From Stachybotrys elegans (taxonomy: Eukaryota; Ascomycota; Sordariomycetes; Hypocreales; Stachybotryaceae): a stretch of 64,000 bases of DNA. The notes beneath the pieces were generated by a model that made no database searches, was not told the origin of the DNA, and worked only from the letters and a program-made list of their open reading frames with translations. Of the stretch, positions 42,051 through 53,215 are shown one piece after another (the first letter of the stretch is position 1; each line of letters opens with the position of its first letter). The stretch spans positions 1,054,001 to 1,118,000 of the forward strand of contig JAGPNK010000009.1 of assembly GCA_020746835.1 (NCBI GenBank), written 5' to 3'. A program made the position numbers and the translations under genes.

Positions 42051-44685
42051 TTAGATCTCAAAGTCTCCCTCAAGGGGCAGGTCTCGGCTGCTGCGTCCGA
42101 CATAGACCTTGTACTCTCCCTCCTGGAGCTCCCACTTCTGAGCCACCACGCTCCAGACGCTCAGGTCCCTGCGTCGAAGCTTGAACTCGACCTTCTTGGT
42201 CTCGCCAGCAGCCAGCGAAGGCTTCTGGAAGCCACGGAGCTGGCGGATGGGGGTGCCCTCTCCGGGGATGCCGAGGTACAGCTGGGCAACCTCCTTGCCG
42301 TCCACATCTCCCGAGTTGGTGACGTCGACGGTGACAGTCATCAGCTCGTCCCAAAGATCGACCTGACCACCCTCGGATACAGGGCCGGTGGGGTACTTGT
42401 CGAAGTCGGCGTCCTCGTCCTTGTTGATCACGAGGTTGCTGTACTCGAAGGTGGTGTAGCTGAGACCGAAGCCGAACTCGTAGCGAGGCTCGATGTTCTC
42501 GGCGTCAAAGTGGCGGTAGTCAAGCAGGAGACCCTCCTCAAAGTCAGACTGGGGGTAGGCCATGTACTCGGCAGTCTCGCCGGGCTTCTGGAAGTCGGGG
42601 TGGAGAACGGCGCCGTAGTCCTGCTCGGTCTTGGCGACGGTGTAGGGGAGGCGACCGGAGAAGTTCTCCTTTCCGTAGAGGAGAGAGATCAGAGCCTTGC
42701 CGCTGTCCTGGCCGGGAACGTGGGCGTAGATGATGGCGGTAACGTTGGAGTGGTCAACAAAGGCATCGACCAGGCGAACACCGGCGTTGTGGAAGACGAC
42801 GATGGTGTTGGCGCACTTCTTGGCAACGTTGAGGATCAGGTCGTCAGTGTACTTGTCACGCAGATTAGGACGGTCGTGTCCCTCGGTGGCCCAGACGTTG
42901 CCGACAACGATGCAGGCGTCGGACGCGGGGTTGACCTGGGGGTTGGCGCTCTCAAAGTCGTGGTACAGAGCAGTCCCATCCTCGTAGGCCTGGGCGACCA
43001 GAGCGTCGTAGGGCGCGCTGAAGAGACTGTTGGCAGTGGCGCCGGAACCACCGCCAGAGATGATGGTGCCGTTGGGGGCAATGTCGGCATAGGTGATGTT
43101 GAGGTTACCCCTCCAGCCAAGGCTGACCTCGGTGATGTTGGCAGACTGGGTGCCGATCGACCAGGCGCCAAAGAGGTTACTTCCGGAGGGGCTGGCGTAG
43201 TTGTTGGTGTTGGGGGCATGGGCCGAGTAGCCGAAGAGAGAAATCTGCTTCATCTTGGAGCCGTCGAGAGGCAGGGCGCCCTCATTCTTGACGAGGACGT
43301 GGCCCTCGACAGCACCCTCGAACAGAGTAGGCTTGGAGCAGCGGTCGCGAGCGTCGACGATGCGGTGAGGAGCCGCAAGGTCAAGGGGCATGCCGTAGCC
43401 GGGCTCGGGGAAGCCGGAGTCCTGCTTGAGCTGGAACCACGAGGCGAGGATGCGGGTGACCATGTTGTCGAGGGTAGCCTCGGGCACGGAGCCGTTGTTG
43501 ACGGCCGCGACAAGCTGGGTGCCCCAGAAGGTAGCACCGCTGGGCATGGCGACGTCGAGACCGCCGAGGGCTGAAGCGACACCAGAGTGCTGTGCGCCCC
43601 AGTCAGTCATGACCCAGCCCTGGAAGCCGAGGTCGCCCTTGAGCATGCCGTTGAGGGCCTTGCTGTTCTGGCAGGCGTAGGTGTTGTTGAGACGGTTGAA
43701 GGAGCACATGATGCTGCCAGTACCGGCGCGGACGGCATCGTAGAAGGGCCTACGATGGTTGGTCAGTCTTCATGTGCGAACGGCTGGGCTGGGGTTTCGT
43801 CGTCTTACCAGAGGTACTGCTCGTGCATGGTGCGGTCGTCAATGTTGGAGGAGACGGCCTCCTGGAAGGGACCTTGGCGGGTAGCAAGGCGGTGAGTCTC
43901 CTGCTCCTGGGCGATGAAGTGCTTGGTGGTGGCAATGACACCGGCGCCCTGAATACCAGAGACAGTCTCATAGACCATGTCACCCATCAGATAGGGGTCG
44001 ATGGAGAATCCTGCATCCATTAGCTTCAGTGTTCTGTATAGGGTGCACCATGAAGACATACCTTCCCAAGTACGACCTGCCTCCACGACACGTCCCATAG
44101 GACCAATGGCCGGCCCAAGGAGGACATTGACACCCTTGGCCTTGGCCTCCTTGCCCATGAAGTGAGCGCGACGACGAGCAAGCTCAGTGTTGAAGCTGAA
44201 CTACGTTAGCTTGACATGACAATGACGTGGAAGGGGATAATGGGACCCATACCTAGCGCCGACGTGCATTCCCGAGGGCCAGGCAGAGACAAAGTCGGTG
44301 TTGCGGACGCCGTTGCCGGCATCGGCGAGACAGAGGCCGGGGAATCCCAGGCGAGAGATGGCCGGGACGAAGCCACTGCAGCCGGTGGCAGAGGTGGTGC
44401 CACCAGTCATGTTCACCTAGCATTGCGTCAGGACGAGTTCACAAGCAGGAGCAGGAGCGTGTCAATGCTTACCTTTTCCTCCAAGGAGAGCTCCTTGACC
44501 AGCTCTCGGGCCTTGGAGATGGCATCGGACCACGCGCCATCCTCGTCCATGGTAGGGACGGGGTAGACGGGGGGAGACTGGCCATAGAAGTGGGAGTCGC
44601 TGGTGATGGGCGAGTTGGCCTGAGCAGCACCAGTGACAGCGCAGAGGCCGACAAGGCCGGCGATCCAGGATGGTGAGGTCAACAT
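42051..44685 (-). CDS. Secreted GH3 beta-glucosidase
   Basis: Extracellular family 3 glycoside hydrolase that releases glucose from beta-glucosides/cellobiose. Five minus-strand exons (44473-44685, 44253-44416, 44062-44195, 43809-44010, 42051-43749) encode 803 aa; all four introns (51-59 nt) have GTANG donors and phase-matched joins. Signal peptide ends near GAAQA. Domain 1 (TIM barrel) has [40 protein letters not shown] and [12 protein letters not shown] with nucleophile Asp ~287. Domain 2 has [13 protein letters not shown] at its end, and a C-terminal fibronectin III-like domain ([19 protein letters not shown]) follows. Many N-x-S/T sites. CreA-type CTGGGG/CCGGGG elements at 44810, 45223 and 45328 could mediate carbon repression (inference). 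Confidence 0.93.
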
Positions 44686-46602
44686 GGCGAACGATGGCTA
44701 AGCCGGGGATGTTGAGGATGGGCTGGTGGGAAGCATCATTAGACGTGACTGGCGATCGGCGTCCTTTTGTAGCTGGCAATGCCCTCGGATCATGACGACT
44801 GGCATGCTGCTGGGGAGGTATTAGGATCCTCACACAAGCTCCCCGCAGTACACTCAAGTCATATCCTCCACATCCGCCCACTCATGTCAAGCGATTGAGG
44901 GGAACCGTCATGGTTGAGCCAGTTTGTTGTGTGGTCCATTCGAGCTTCAACGCCGGGCATGAAGATGAGCAACAGGTAATTACAACAATAAGACGCTAGA
45001 CGCCGTCCGAGCGGAGCACAAGGAGTGGTAACGTGACGGTCTCAAGGCTGGAGCCGGTCAGATGGAGAGAGGACGGGGATTCAAGCCATGCAGTGATTCG
45101 GCCCGTCTCCTAGCCATGGGCTCCGCGATCCCACAGAGCAAAGGAGCACCTCATGATGGTGGCTATATAATAGCAGAGATGGAAAGAGGACGTGCGAGGG
45201 AGGCATGGAACTAGAGTGAGTCCTGGGGCAAGATGGGGTAACCATGGGGAGACCAGGGGGGAGAGATGGCCGGATCAGATTTTCGGCTCAGGCTATTCGC
45301 CCGTTGGGGATTTCTCCAACGGTATCTCCGGGGCATGGAGAAGAGAGTAGAAGAAGAAAAAACTTGGAGGTGCGCAAAGCAGGAAGCGGAGGAAAGGCGA
45401 AGGTGGAGTGTTACGGCCTTACCTTCGGGCCAAGCCTTGGTAGCCACATGGGAGCAAGGCCTGGTGATGTCTTGCACTATTACTTATGGATTGGTAAATT
45501 GACGGGTTTTTTTTTCTTCGTATATCACGTATACCTAGCACGGTCTGGGCAAAGGGGAATGGATCTCGGTCTACGGAGTACAGGGGAGACGCTCTCCACA
45601 CCACGACCGTTGACGTAGTCCAGGAAGGGAGTCGTTGATGAAGATCGGAGATCAAGAGGAATCCGAAAGGGAGAGGGGGTAAATGAGTTTATGAGTTTAT
45701 GACATGGGTGGCTAGCATTTGGGGAAGAATCCCGCGGAAGGGTTTTAGTCGCCTCGGGACGCCCTGCTTGCTTGGCTCGGAAGTCCAACGGTAGTTGGAG
45801 CCGGATAATTCATGACTCGAGGGGGCGAACAGGCCACCCACTGGAAGAAGGCTGCAGTTAGTCAGGCCCTGCTGCGAGGGCTGAAAAATCTGGAGAGAGC
45901 TGGGGATAAGGCCGAAGCAAGCCCGTGGCAGGAGGATCCCCCAGAGGAGACCGAGGGGACGGGACGCTGGACAGACAAGAGGGACGAGGTTACCGAGGTC
46001 CTGTCTCGTCGGAGCAGCGAATGGCATGTTGGGGCCCCAGGACGGGGTCGACATGGAGAAACTGCCCTGGCCTTGTCCATACAAAACTCCACTGGCCTCC
46101 CCGCAATACAGACAGAAGATGGGGAACTGGCCCCGACACTACGTCTCTAGTGGGGATCCATCACATGGCCGCAAGGAACGACGCAGCCATGGTTCTCGGA
46201 ACACACCGGAATTGCTGCTGCGATATCCGAGCCCGAACCACGCCATCCCATGTTTATGTTTGTCATTGACGATGGCCTCAAAAATTTTCATCCGTCCGAT
46301 GACCATCGACCGCAAGGGACCGAGTCCAACCATGCAAGAGTACTTGCTAAGAAAGTCAATTGTAGCATCTCGCTTTTCTGCATCACCCCCTGTATTACAT
46401 ACATGATCAACAAGCGCCCCTTTTCTTGCCCTATCAGCTCTCCAACGTCCTTGATCTTCTTGCCACTCTGCATCATCTCAAATACAGTGACTGACCACAA
46501 ACCCTCCCGACCCAGTTTCTCGGCTCTACCGCCATCAGCGACAGGCCTTGTCGGCATCCCTCTCCTCGGCCTCAACGCCCATCGCGCGCCCCAGGTTTGC
46601 CC
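44686..46602. other. Long upstream region of the GH3 gene
   Basis: No convincing gene in 1.9 kb; frames such as 45812-46150 lack domains and splice partners. It contains three SYGGRG (CreA-like) motifs and a TATATAA at about 45164-45170. The right part borders the PKS relic. Confidence 0.45.
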
Positions 46603-49060
46603 TCAGTGCGCCACTACGATATTTGCGCGCTCCACTGGGTCCGTAGACTTGTCAAACAGTCGGGCGGCATCGGCGCCCTCGTCCTTGGCATGTCTGTAGT
46701 TGTGGCTCGCGCAACGTCCAACCCGGCGAATAGGCGCGTTCGCACGCGCTTCGATGGTCGCCGACGCGCCGAAGACCTTTTCCATTAGCTGACGTGCGAG
46801 CTTCTTGGTAATCTGGATATCCACCATGTCTACGGCGGCGAAGCTCGCGTTCGTGACGAAGCGGTCCATGTGTGCAGCGAGTCGGCGCCGATGTCCACCG
46901 TGCCGATCTTGACGCTGCGCCCGGCCCGGAGGCAGCTGACTACGACATCGGCACCACGACGGTCCTTGACGCACTAGGTACCTGGAGCAATGGACGTGTT
47001 TCGGCTGTCAAAGATGTTGTGCTTGGGGATGTGTCGCCATCACCTGCACGCCCAGCATCTTGGCCAAGCCGATGGCGAACTGGCCCGTGGCGCCCGTCGC
47101 CGAGTGAGTGTCCACCGTCACCAGCGCATGGTATGCCGTCATTCCGGGCACAACGCCGGGCACGGCCGCGTACCACGACAGCGCATTGGGGACATTGAGG
47201 ACGGCCTCGGCCGGGGCGCACGGCCGCGAGCGGATGCTGCCCAGCGCACCCGTGATAACGCCGTCGTCGGGTCGGACAGCTCGCAGGAGGCGCCGATGCG
47301 CGGCGTGGTGCCCGCGCACTCGAATTCCATACACTCTCGCTGGCCAGGGCGGCCCATACACGTTGCTCTTGCGTGAATGTACCGAGGACCTTGCGTGCGG
47401 CGGCACCCATTGCTCGCTCGAGCTTGGCGATGAGGTCAGTCGGAGACATCTCGCTGCATGTGCCAATGTTGATGGTAGCTTCACATAGCTTCTTCAACTC
47501 TTGGGCAGTCAGGGCACTCGGCTGAGGCCTCCACCTGATCAGAAACAACCAGTGGCTCCCCTCGTCTGCCAGCGCGTACAGGCTTTTTTCGACGGCGGCC
47601 CTGCTGCTGTCACTCGTGAGGTCTCGCAGCTCCGAGACGAATCGGAGCTACGTGGTCTCCTGGTCCCAGACCTTGGCCGGCAGCCACAGCGAGGCGACGC
47701 GCTGGGGCGCAAGCGTCAGCAGCGGCTCACCCAGGCCCCTGGACACGTAGCAATTGACGAGATGCAAGGTGGCGTCCAGCACCGCCGGGTGAAACGGGCT
47801 TTCGGCGTCGTCATGCTGAGGGAGGAACTGGTAGTGCGTCTTGGCCGCGAGCATGTCGACCCGCACAACCGCCGTCGTCTGGCCGTCCCATTTCAGGTTG
47901 GCCATCTGCCGGTGAGTCGTTGTACTGGGAGCCGTAATCGTGTAGGAACTAGTAGAAAGCATCGGCATCAACTCCCGCAGCGCATCGCTCAAAGGCCTCC
48001 TTCACCTGTTTGCGGACGTGGTGGCGATCCAGCCTGTCTACTTCCCCGGCGGTCTGCGCCTCTACACCTCTTGGAACTGCGCCTGGATCTCGACCCGGAA
48101 ATTCTCAGCCCAGCGAGACTCGAGTAGGAGAAGATGTCGCCTCCTTCTCATAGGCTCTCGTGATGGGCCACATATTGTCTTGGTGGCGTCCTCAAACGTC
48201 TCACTCACAGCGATAGACGACAGGAACCAACCCTGGCGGACCGTGAAGCCTGAGATAGCGCGGCTGTCGCTAGCGAGCACCTGCCTGACGGCCTCGACAG
48301 CCATGGCAACCACCGGTGCCCGGGCCGACAGCTTGATCACTGATGACGTGGTCGGCCAGTCACGGCATGGCCTTGTCGCAAAGTTAATTCCTCTGCCGCG
48401 GACGAAGCGCGTTCCTGTCTCTTGTGCGCTTCCCCAGCAAGTGATCTATGCTGTGCGTGCGCAGGCAGAAGTTGCGGCTCATCCTCAACTCATTCCGGCA
48501 TCGCCGGAAACCGGGCTGTCATGACAGAAAGCGTCGCTGCGAGAACCGCCATGGTATGGAGGGCAAGCCTGGGCCGCTCCACGGAGTGGTGGTACCGAAT
48601 CGTCGACGAGATGCCCGATGAGTTGTCCGTGACGGGCCTCGCAGAGCCGGGTACGGCCCGATCCTGATCATTTCCGTGACCCCCCCCCCCCCCCCCCCCA
48701 CCCTCCCGAGATCAGTGAGATGCCGCATAGCATCAGAGAAGCGCATCAAGGAGACAAGGTTCTCCACCCAGCAATGCCACATACCCAATAGCTTAAGCGA
48801 CGCGACTTGGGCCGACACGGAGCCGGCCATGGTACGCTTGTTCTCCTTGACTAGTCAAACCCCTGAAGGGCCCTCAGCCGCTCCATATACTTGTCGGCAA
48901 TGGGGCGCATGGCGAGCGAGTGGTACGCCGCGCCTGTGTCAACCTTGACGTTGGCCGCGAAGGCCTCCTCATCGAGTCGCGCCTTCGCAGATCCTAGATT
49001 AGGATAGACTACGTGACTATAGGGACTTGAGTGAAACGCGGGAATGTTCGTTTGCTTCAA
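46603..49060 (-). pseudogene. Relic of a reducing polyketide synthase (AT-DH-ER parts)
   Basis: Broken minus-strand pieces in several frames, in PKS order. 49060-48519: acyltransferase C-terminal part (KVDTGAAYHSLAMRPIAD, WVENLVSLMRFSDAM, IRIGPYPALRGP). 48340-48062 and 47992-47648: dehydratase pieces (ISGFTVRQGWFLSS; FHPAVLDATLH). 47548-46603: enoyl-reductase pieces (GMTAYHALV, ATGATGQFAIGLAKMLGVQV, ending DRFVTNASFAAVDMV). Ketosynthase, ketoreductase and carrier domains are absent in the flanks. Many frame changes and stops separate the parts; a 20-C run at 48680-48699 sits inside the AT part without breaking its frame. GC-rich, so decay is by indels and point mutations rather than strong RIP. 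The compound once made cannot be guessed. Confidence 0.8.
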
Positions 49061-49670
49061 CTAAGACTCTGCAACAGTGAACAAGGCCCTATGATCAGCC
49101 GGAGCGGCCTAGGTCGTTAATGTTGTATCCTGAAGCAAAGCAAAATAACTTCCCCCATTTCCGTTCATTCGCTTGCTTATCATAGCAAAAGCGAGGGCAT
49201 AGATGCAGATGAGTTGCACTTACCAGTCAGAAATTGAGCTTCCAGCAGCAATCAAGGAAACTCGAGGTAGGTGAGAAGCGAGACAACAATACGAAGCGGG
49301 CAGGGGGCATGGTGTTTCATTGCGGCGCATAGCATGGCTACAGCACTAAAATGAAATGCTCTATGATCTACATGTATGGATCTAGCCAACCGACCCAACA
49401 GCAGTAATCATAGGCACGGCAGCGGCATGCAATGGATGAGGGGGCGAGGGGCACAACGCCTCTCCATAAGCATCCACCGCAACCATGGATAACGGATAAC
49501 AGGAGTCACCGCTCGGTCTTTATGTCAGCCGCTTATGGCCGAGCAGACTGTGACTTAGGGATCCATCAAAGCCCTGCCCCTGCTACTTCAGGGTCCAGCA
49601 ATATTGAGATTCGCACAGCCGGAGCGTCACCCACACGCACACGCAGCCAAGCAGCCGACCGGCAAGAGAC
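49061..49670. other. Intergenic region
   Basis: Upstream of the hydrolase gene; would have held the PKS ketosynthase if the PKS were complete, but none is visible. Nothing recognised. Confidence 0.5.
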
Positions 49671-50750
49671 ATGGCAGCCATTACTGAGCATGACGTCCCC
49701 TACGCCAGCGGCGGCAAGACGATCCACTACCTCGCCGCGGGCCCTTCCGAAGGTCCGCTGATCATCTTCCTCCACGGCTGGCCGGCCATTGCCCTGACCT
49801 GGAAGGCCCAGCTGCAGGCCTTTGCCGCCCTCGGCTTCCGTGTCGTCGCCCCCGACATGCCCGGCTGGGGCAAGTCCTCGCACCGCCGCATCGCCGACGA
49901 CTACACCCTCGAGGCCATCAACGAGGGCATGCTAGCGCTTCTCGAGGCCACGGGCCGCTCCTCTGCCGTCTGGGTCGCCCACGACTGGGGCGCCGGAGTC
50001 GCCTCGTCCCTGGCCGCCCAGCACCCGGACGTCATCCGGGCGCTCGTCCTGCTCTGCATCCCCTACAAGTCGGCCGAGCTGGGCCTCGACCACCTCGTCT
50101 CGCTCGTCGACCGCGCCATTTACCCCGAGGACGAGCACCCGTACGGCCAGTGGGACTACATGAAGTACTACGAAGAGTCCTTTGACAAGTGCATCGCCGA
50201 CTTGGAGGCCAACATCCCGGGCCTCCTCAGGCTCTTGTACGCGCCGCAGCCGCCTGGAGGTCACGACATCGCCATCATGTCACAGCCGGCCTTCACCGCG
50301 GGCGTCCGCAAGAGGGGTGGGCTGTTCGGCGGTAACCCTGCGCCGCCGGTAGAGGTGCTTCCAGCCCCTTTGCTCGAGGGCGAGGTGTTCGATACCTTCC
50401 TCCAAGCCACCGAGAAGACGGGCATCTGGGCTGGCAGCGCCTACTACCTGCACCACAAGGCCAACGCTGAGTACAGCAGCAAGGCGCCCAACGGCGGCAG
50501 GCTGGGCAAGGACAAGCCCGTGCTCTTCATGCACGCCAAGTTTGACTCGGCGTGCAGCACCCTCACGTCGCGCCTGGCCGACCCTATGCGTGAGGCCTGC
50601 GAGAACTTGACCGAGGTGACGATCCACGCCGGGCATGCAATTTATCACCAGAAACCCGACGAGGTGAATGCTGCGATTGCTAGATTTCTCGTCGAGGAGG
50701 TCAAGGAGAGCTGGCCTGGTTATGCGGATGCGGCGTATCACAAGGCATAA
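49671..50750 (+). CDS. Alpha/beta hydrolase, soluble epoxide hydrolase-like
   Basis: Single exon, 359 aa, no signal peptide (cytosolic). LIIFLHGWP is the oxyanion HGxP motif, followed by APDMPGWGKSS and the nucleophile elbow WVAHDWGAG with Asp105. The catalytic His lies in IHAGHAIYHQ near the end; the acid Asp is likely in HAKFDSAC. The cap holds YMKYYEESF and YYLHHKANAEY, with tyrosines placed as in epoxide hydrolases. Codon use is very GC-rich at third positions, like the adjacent PKS relic. It could be a detoxifying epoxide hydrolase or a tailoring enzyme of the lost polyketide pathway (inference). Confidence 0.85.
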   Translation: MAAITEHDVPYASGGKTIHYLAAGPSEGPLIIFLHGWPAIALTWKAQLQAFAALGFRVVAPDMPGWGKSSHRRIADDYTLEAINEGMLALLEATGRSSAVWVAHDWGAGVASSLAAQHPDVIRALVLLCIPYKSAELGLDHLVSLVDRAIYPEDEHPYGQWDYMKYYEESFDKCIADLEANIPGLLRLLYAPQPPGGHDIAIMSQPAFTAGVRKRGGLFGGNPAPPVEVLPAPLLEGEVFDTFLQATEKTGIWAGSAYYLHHKANAEYSSKAPNGGRLGKDKPVLFMHAKFDSACSTLTSRLADPMREACENLTEVTIHAGHAIYHQKPDEVNAAIARFLVEEVKESWPGYADAAYHKA

Positions 50751-51688
50751 ATAATGTATATTGTCTCAGAACTTGATGGTCGTACTCGTACCTCTTCCTC
50801 CTGCTCTTGCCTCTTCCAGTGATGCTGCGATCAACACCAGGTGCACACCATGGTGCAATATCGAGTAATCTGTCTGTTCTCCAGGTCAGCCTTGCAGCTA
50901 AATCTTTGGTATCTGCCATCTCAGTTGTTATGAGGAGCACGAAAAGGACGACGAAGACGACGAAGGCGACAACGGCGACAACGAAGAAGAAGAAGAAGAA
51001 GAAGAAGAAGAGGAGGAGGAGGAGGAGGAGGAGGAGGAGGAGGAGGAGAAAAGAAATAAAGATTCTGCTATATTGGGATTATGAAGAAAATTGGCCAGCC
51101 GGTAGCTACAGTTGTTGATGCTCCACGTCAAGAGTAGTCAACAACCCACATTGTCGCCCTCCAAGACTATGTAAGAACTAAGAATGGCGTATTCAGAAAA
51201 GGCCGGCTGGGCTGCATTGACATGACACAGCAGCTTAGGTTGAGAATACCAGTACCGTGGCGTATATCTTGACTTCACATGGCGCATTGGAATGGTGGCT
51301 TGGACTATCATGGTAGCCAGACGGCTCGGCGAAGCAAGGAAAGTAGACCACGTCGCTTCCGGCATCTATAAGCTAGATCAAGTGCAGCGATCAGCTTGCA
51401 AAAAGCCATCAAAAGCTTCAAATCGAGAGGTAAGTGTAACTCGGCCTTGTTAGCGTCAAGGGCTTGGAATCCGTGATGACGGCGCGAGCGCAGCCCCTTG
51501 AAGTTAAATCCAGGTTTTGCCGCACATCCGTCGTCGGAAGATGCCGCCAGATCTTATTTATCTTCACGTCAAATACGTCAGAAGATGGCGAGCCTCTTAT
51601 TTGCATCACGCTCCCGTTTGACGCATCAACCTTGCAGCTTCGAGTCAATTACCTGGATATCCAGCATTGAACGCGACTGACCATCACA
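50751..51688. other. Intergenic with GAA/GAG microsatellite
   Basis: No gene. A microsatellite lies at 50983-51050 (listed). The right part is the promoter of the S33 hydrolase. Confidence 0.5.
50983..51050 (+). repeat. Microsatellite (GAA)n(GAG)n
   Basis: About ten AAG/GAA units pass into about thirteen GAG units. It lies about 240 bp after the stop codon of the hydrolase gene, outside coding sequence. Confidence 0.92.
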
Positions 51689-53215
51689 ATGGGGACCTTC
51701 GGCCTTAGATCGAATTCTATTCTTCCCATATGTCTCACTATATATTCGGTTATTGTAGCCATTACGGAAGCGTCAGGCACCCCGCAGGTCAAGTGGATAT
51801 CTTGCCCAAAAGATATCCCTCCAGGAGTCGAATGCGGGACCATCAATGTCCCGCTGAAATACAAAGGAGGTACCTCGACTGCTGGGGATGGCTCACAGAC
51901 GATTGAACTCTTCTTGACTCGCCTCAAATCGACCAGCACGGGTCATCGCCAGCCGCTATTCTTCAACCCAGGCGGTCCGGGAGTGCCGGCAGCAGCTCTG
52001 ATCGCCGATGGAATCTACGTCCCTAACTTGGGCTTCTCTGCCAATGTCAGGGAGGCCTTCGACATCGTCGGTGTCGATCCCCGTGGTGTGGGCCACAGCT
52101 CGCCGGTTCTATGCGACGCCGACATCTTCAATCAACGCGTGCCCACGTTTGTGAAAAATGATCAAGATTTTCGCAAACTCGTATATCACAATCGCCGGCT
52201 GGGAGAGAGCTGCAGAAGGCTATCAGGCCCGATTGTAGACAACCTCGACGTGATTCACACGGTCAAGGATCATGAGGTTGTACGCCAGGCACTCGGGGCT
52301 ACACACTTCAACTACTTCGGCTTGTCCTATGGATCACTGCTCGGCCAACAATACATTGAGCTCTACCCCAAGAAGGTGGGCAGGATGGCACTTGATGGTA
52401 TCGTAGCCCACTCCCAGTCTGAGACCGATACCCTCATCACCGAAGCTTCCACATATGAGAGAACACTGGACAAGTTCTTCGAATGGTGTGACAGCAATTC
52501 AACATGTGCTCTACATGGAAGAAACTCGAAGAAAATCTTTGACGAGGTGCTTGCAACTGCGGATAAGAAGGCCATACCAGCCCCTGGATGTGCCGGCTCC
52601 TGCCAGCCCAATGTTACGGGAGAGGATATCCGTTACAACGCACAGGACTTCCTCGAATTCTACGATCTACCAGTTGCACCCAACTGGATCGACCTGGCAG
52701 GTGCAATTGCTCAAGCACACGCTGGGAACGCCACGATTCTTTCCACAGCGCTGGCCACCAACGAGTCCCAGGGAGCAGTGGAGGGCTCGCCTTACGCCTA
52801 TCTCGCCATCGGCTGCCAAGATTGGAGGCATGGGGCAAGCATAGCACGACAGCTCGAGGGTCGCCTGTCGATTACGAAGAGGTTTGCGCCACAAACCAAG
52901 GGTGCGTCGCAGACATACTATTACCAGAGCACCTGCATTGGTTGGCCCGCCAAAACGACCAACGGGCAGAGGAAGCTGCATATCCAATCCACCAGCAGAG
53001 CGCCGCCCGTTCTCCTCGTACATTCGACGTATGACCCGTCATGCAGCCCCGTATGGGCTGAGCTGGTTGCCAAACAACTGCCCACGTCGGTGAGCATCAC
53101 CAGGGACGGCTACGGGCATACGAGCCACTTCCTCCTGGGTGAGACTCGCTCTGTTATTGACCTTTATCTGGCTACCGGCAAGCTCCCCAGGAATGGCGCA
53201 GTATACAAGACATGA
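51689..53215 (+). CDS. Secreted S33-type alpha/beta hydrolase (TAP-like)
   Basis: Single exon, 508 aa, with an N-terminal signal peptide (ILPICLTIYSVIVAITEAS). Family features of tripeptidyl-aminopeptidase-like hydrolases: PLFFNPGGPG (oxyanion), FDIVGVDPRGVGHSSP, nucleophile FGLSYGSLLG with Ser213, VLLVHSTYDPSC carrying the acid Asp, and DGYGHTSHF with the catalytic His in the C-terminal TAP-like domain. Several cysteines and N-x-S/T sites fit an extracellular protein. It probably cleaves N-terminal peptides or hydrolyses esters; substrate unknown. Confidence 0.88.
   Translation: MGTFGLRSNSILPICLTIYSVIVAITEASGTPQVKWISCPKDIPPGVECGTINVPLKYKGGTSTAGDGSQTIELFLTRLKSTSTGHRQPLFFNPGGPGVPAAALIADGIYVPNLGFSANVREAFDIVGVDPRGVGHSSPVLCDADIFNQRVPTFVKNDQDFRKLVYHNRRLGESCRRLSGPIVDNLDVIHTVKDHEVVRQALGATHFNYFGLSYGSLLGQQYIELYPKKVGRMALDGIVAHSQSETDTLITEASTYERTLDKFFEWCDSNSTCALHGRNSKKIFDEVLATADKKAIPAPGCAGSCQPNVTGEDIRYNAQDFLEFYDLPVAPNWIDLAGAIAQAHAGNATILSTALATNESQGAVEGSPYAYLAIGCQDWRHGASIARQLEGRLSITKRFAPQTKGASQTYYYQSTCIGWPAKTTNGQRKLHIQSTSRAPPVLLVHSTYDPSCSPVWAELVAKQLPTSVSITRDGYGHTSHFLLGETRSVIDLYLATGKLPRNGAVYKT

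Noticed and set aside
42510..43574. 354-aa open frame on the plus strand
   Set aside because: Fully antisense to the GH3 beta-glucosidase; Gly/Val-rich composition is the expected mirror of its codon bias.
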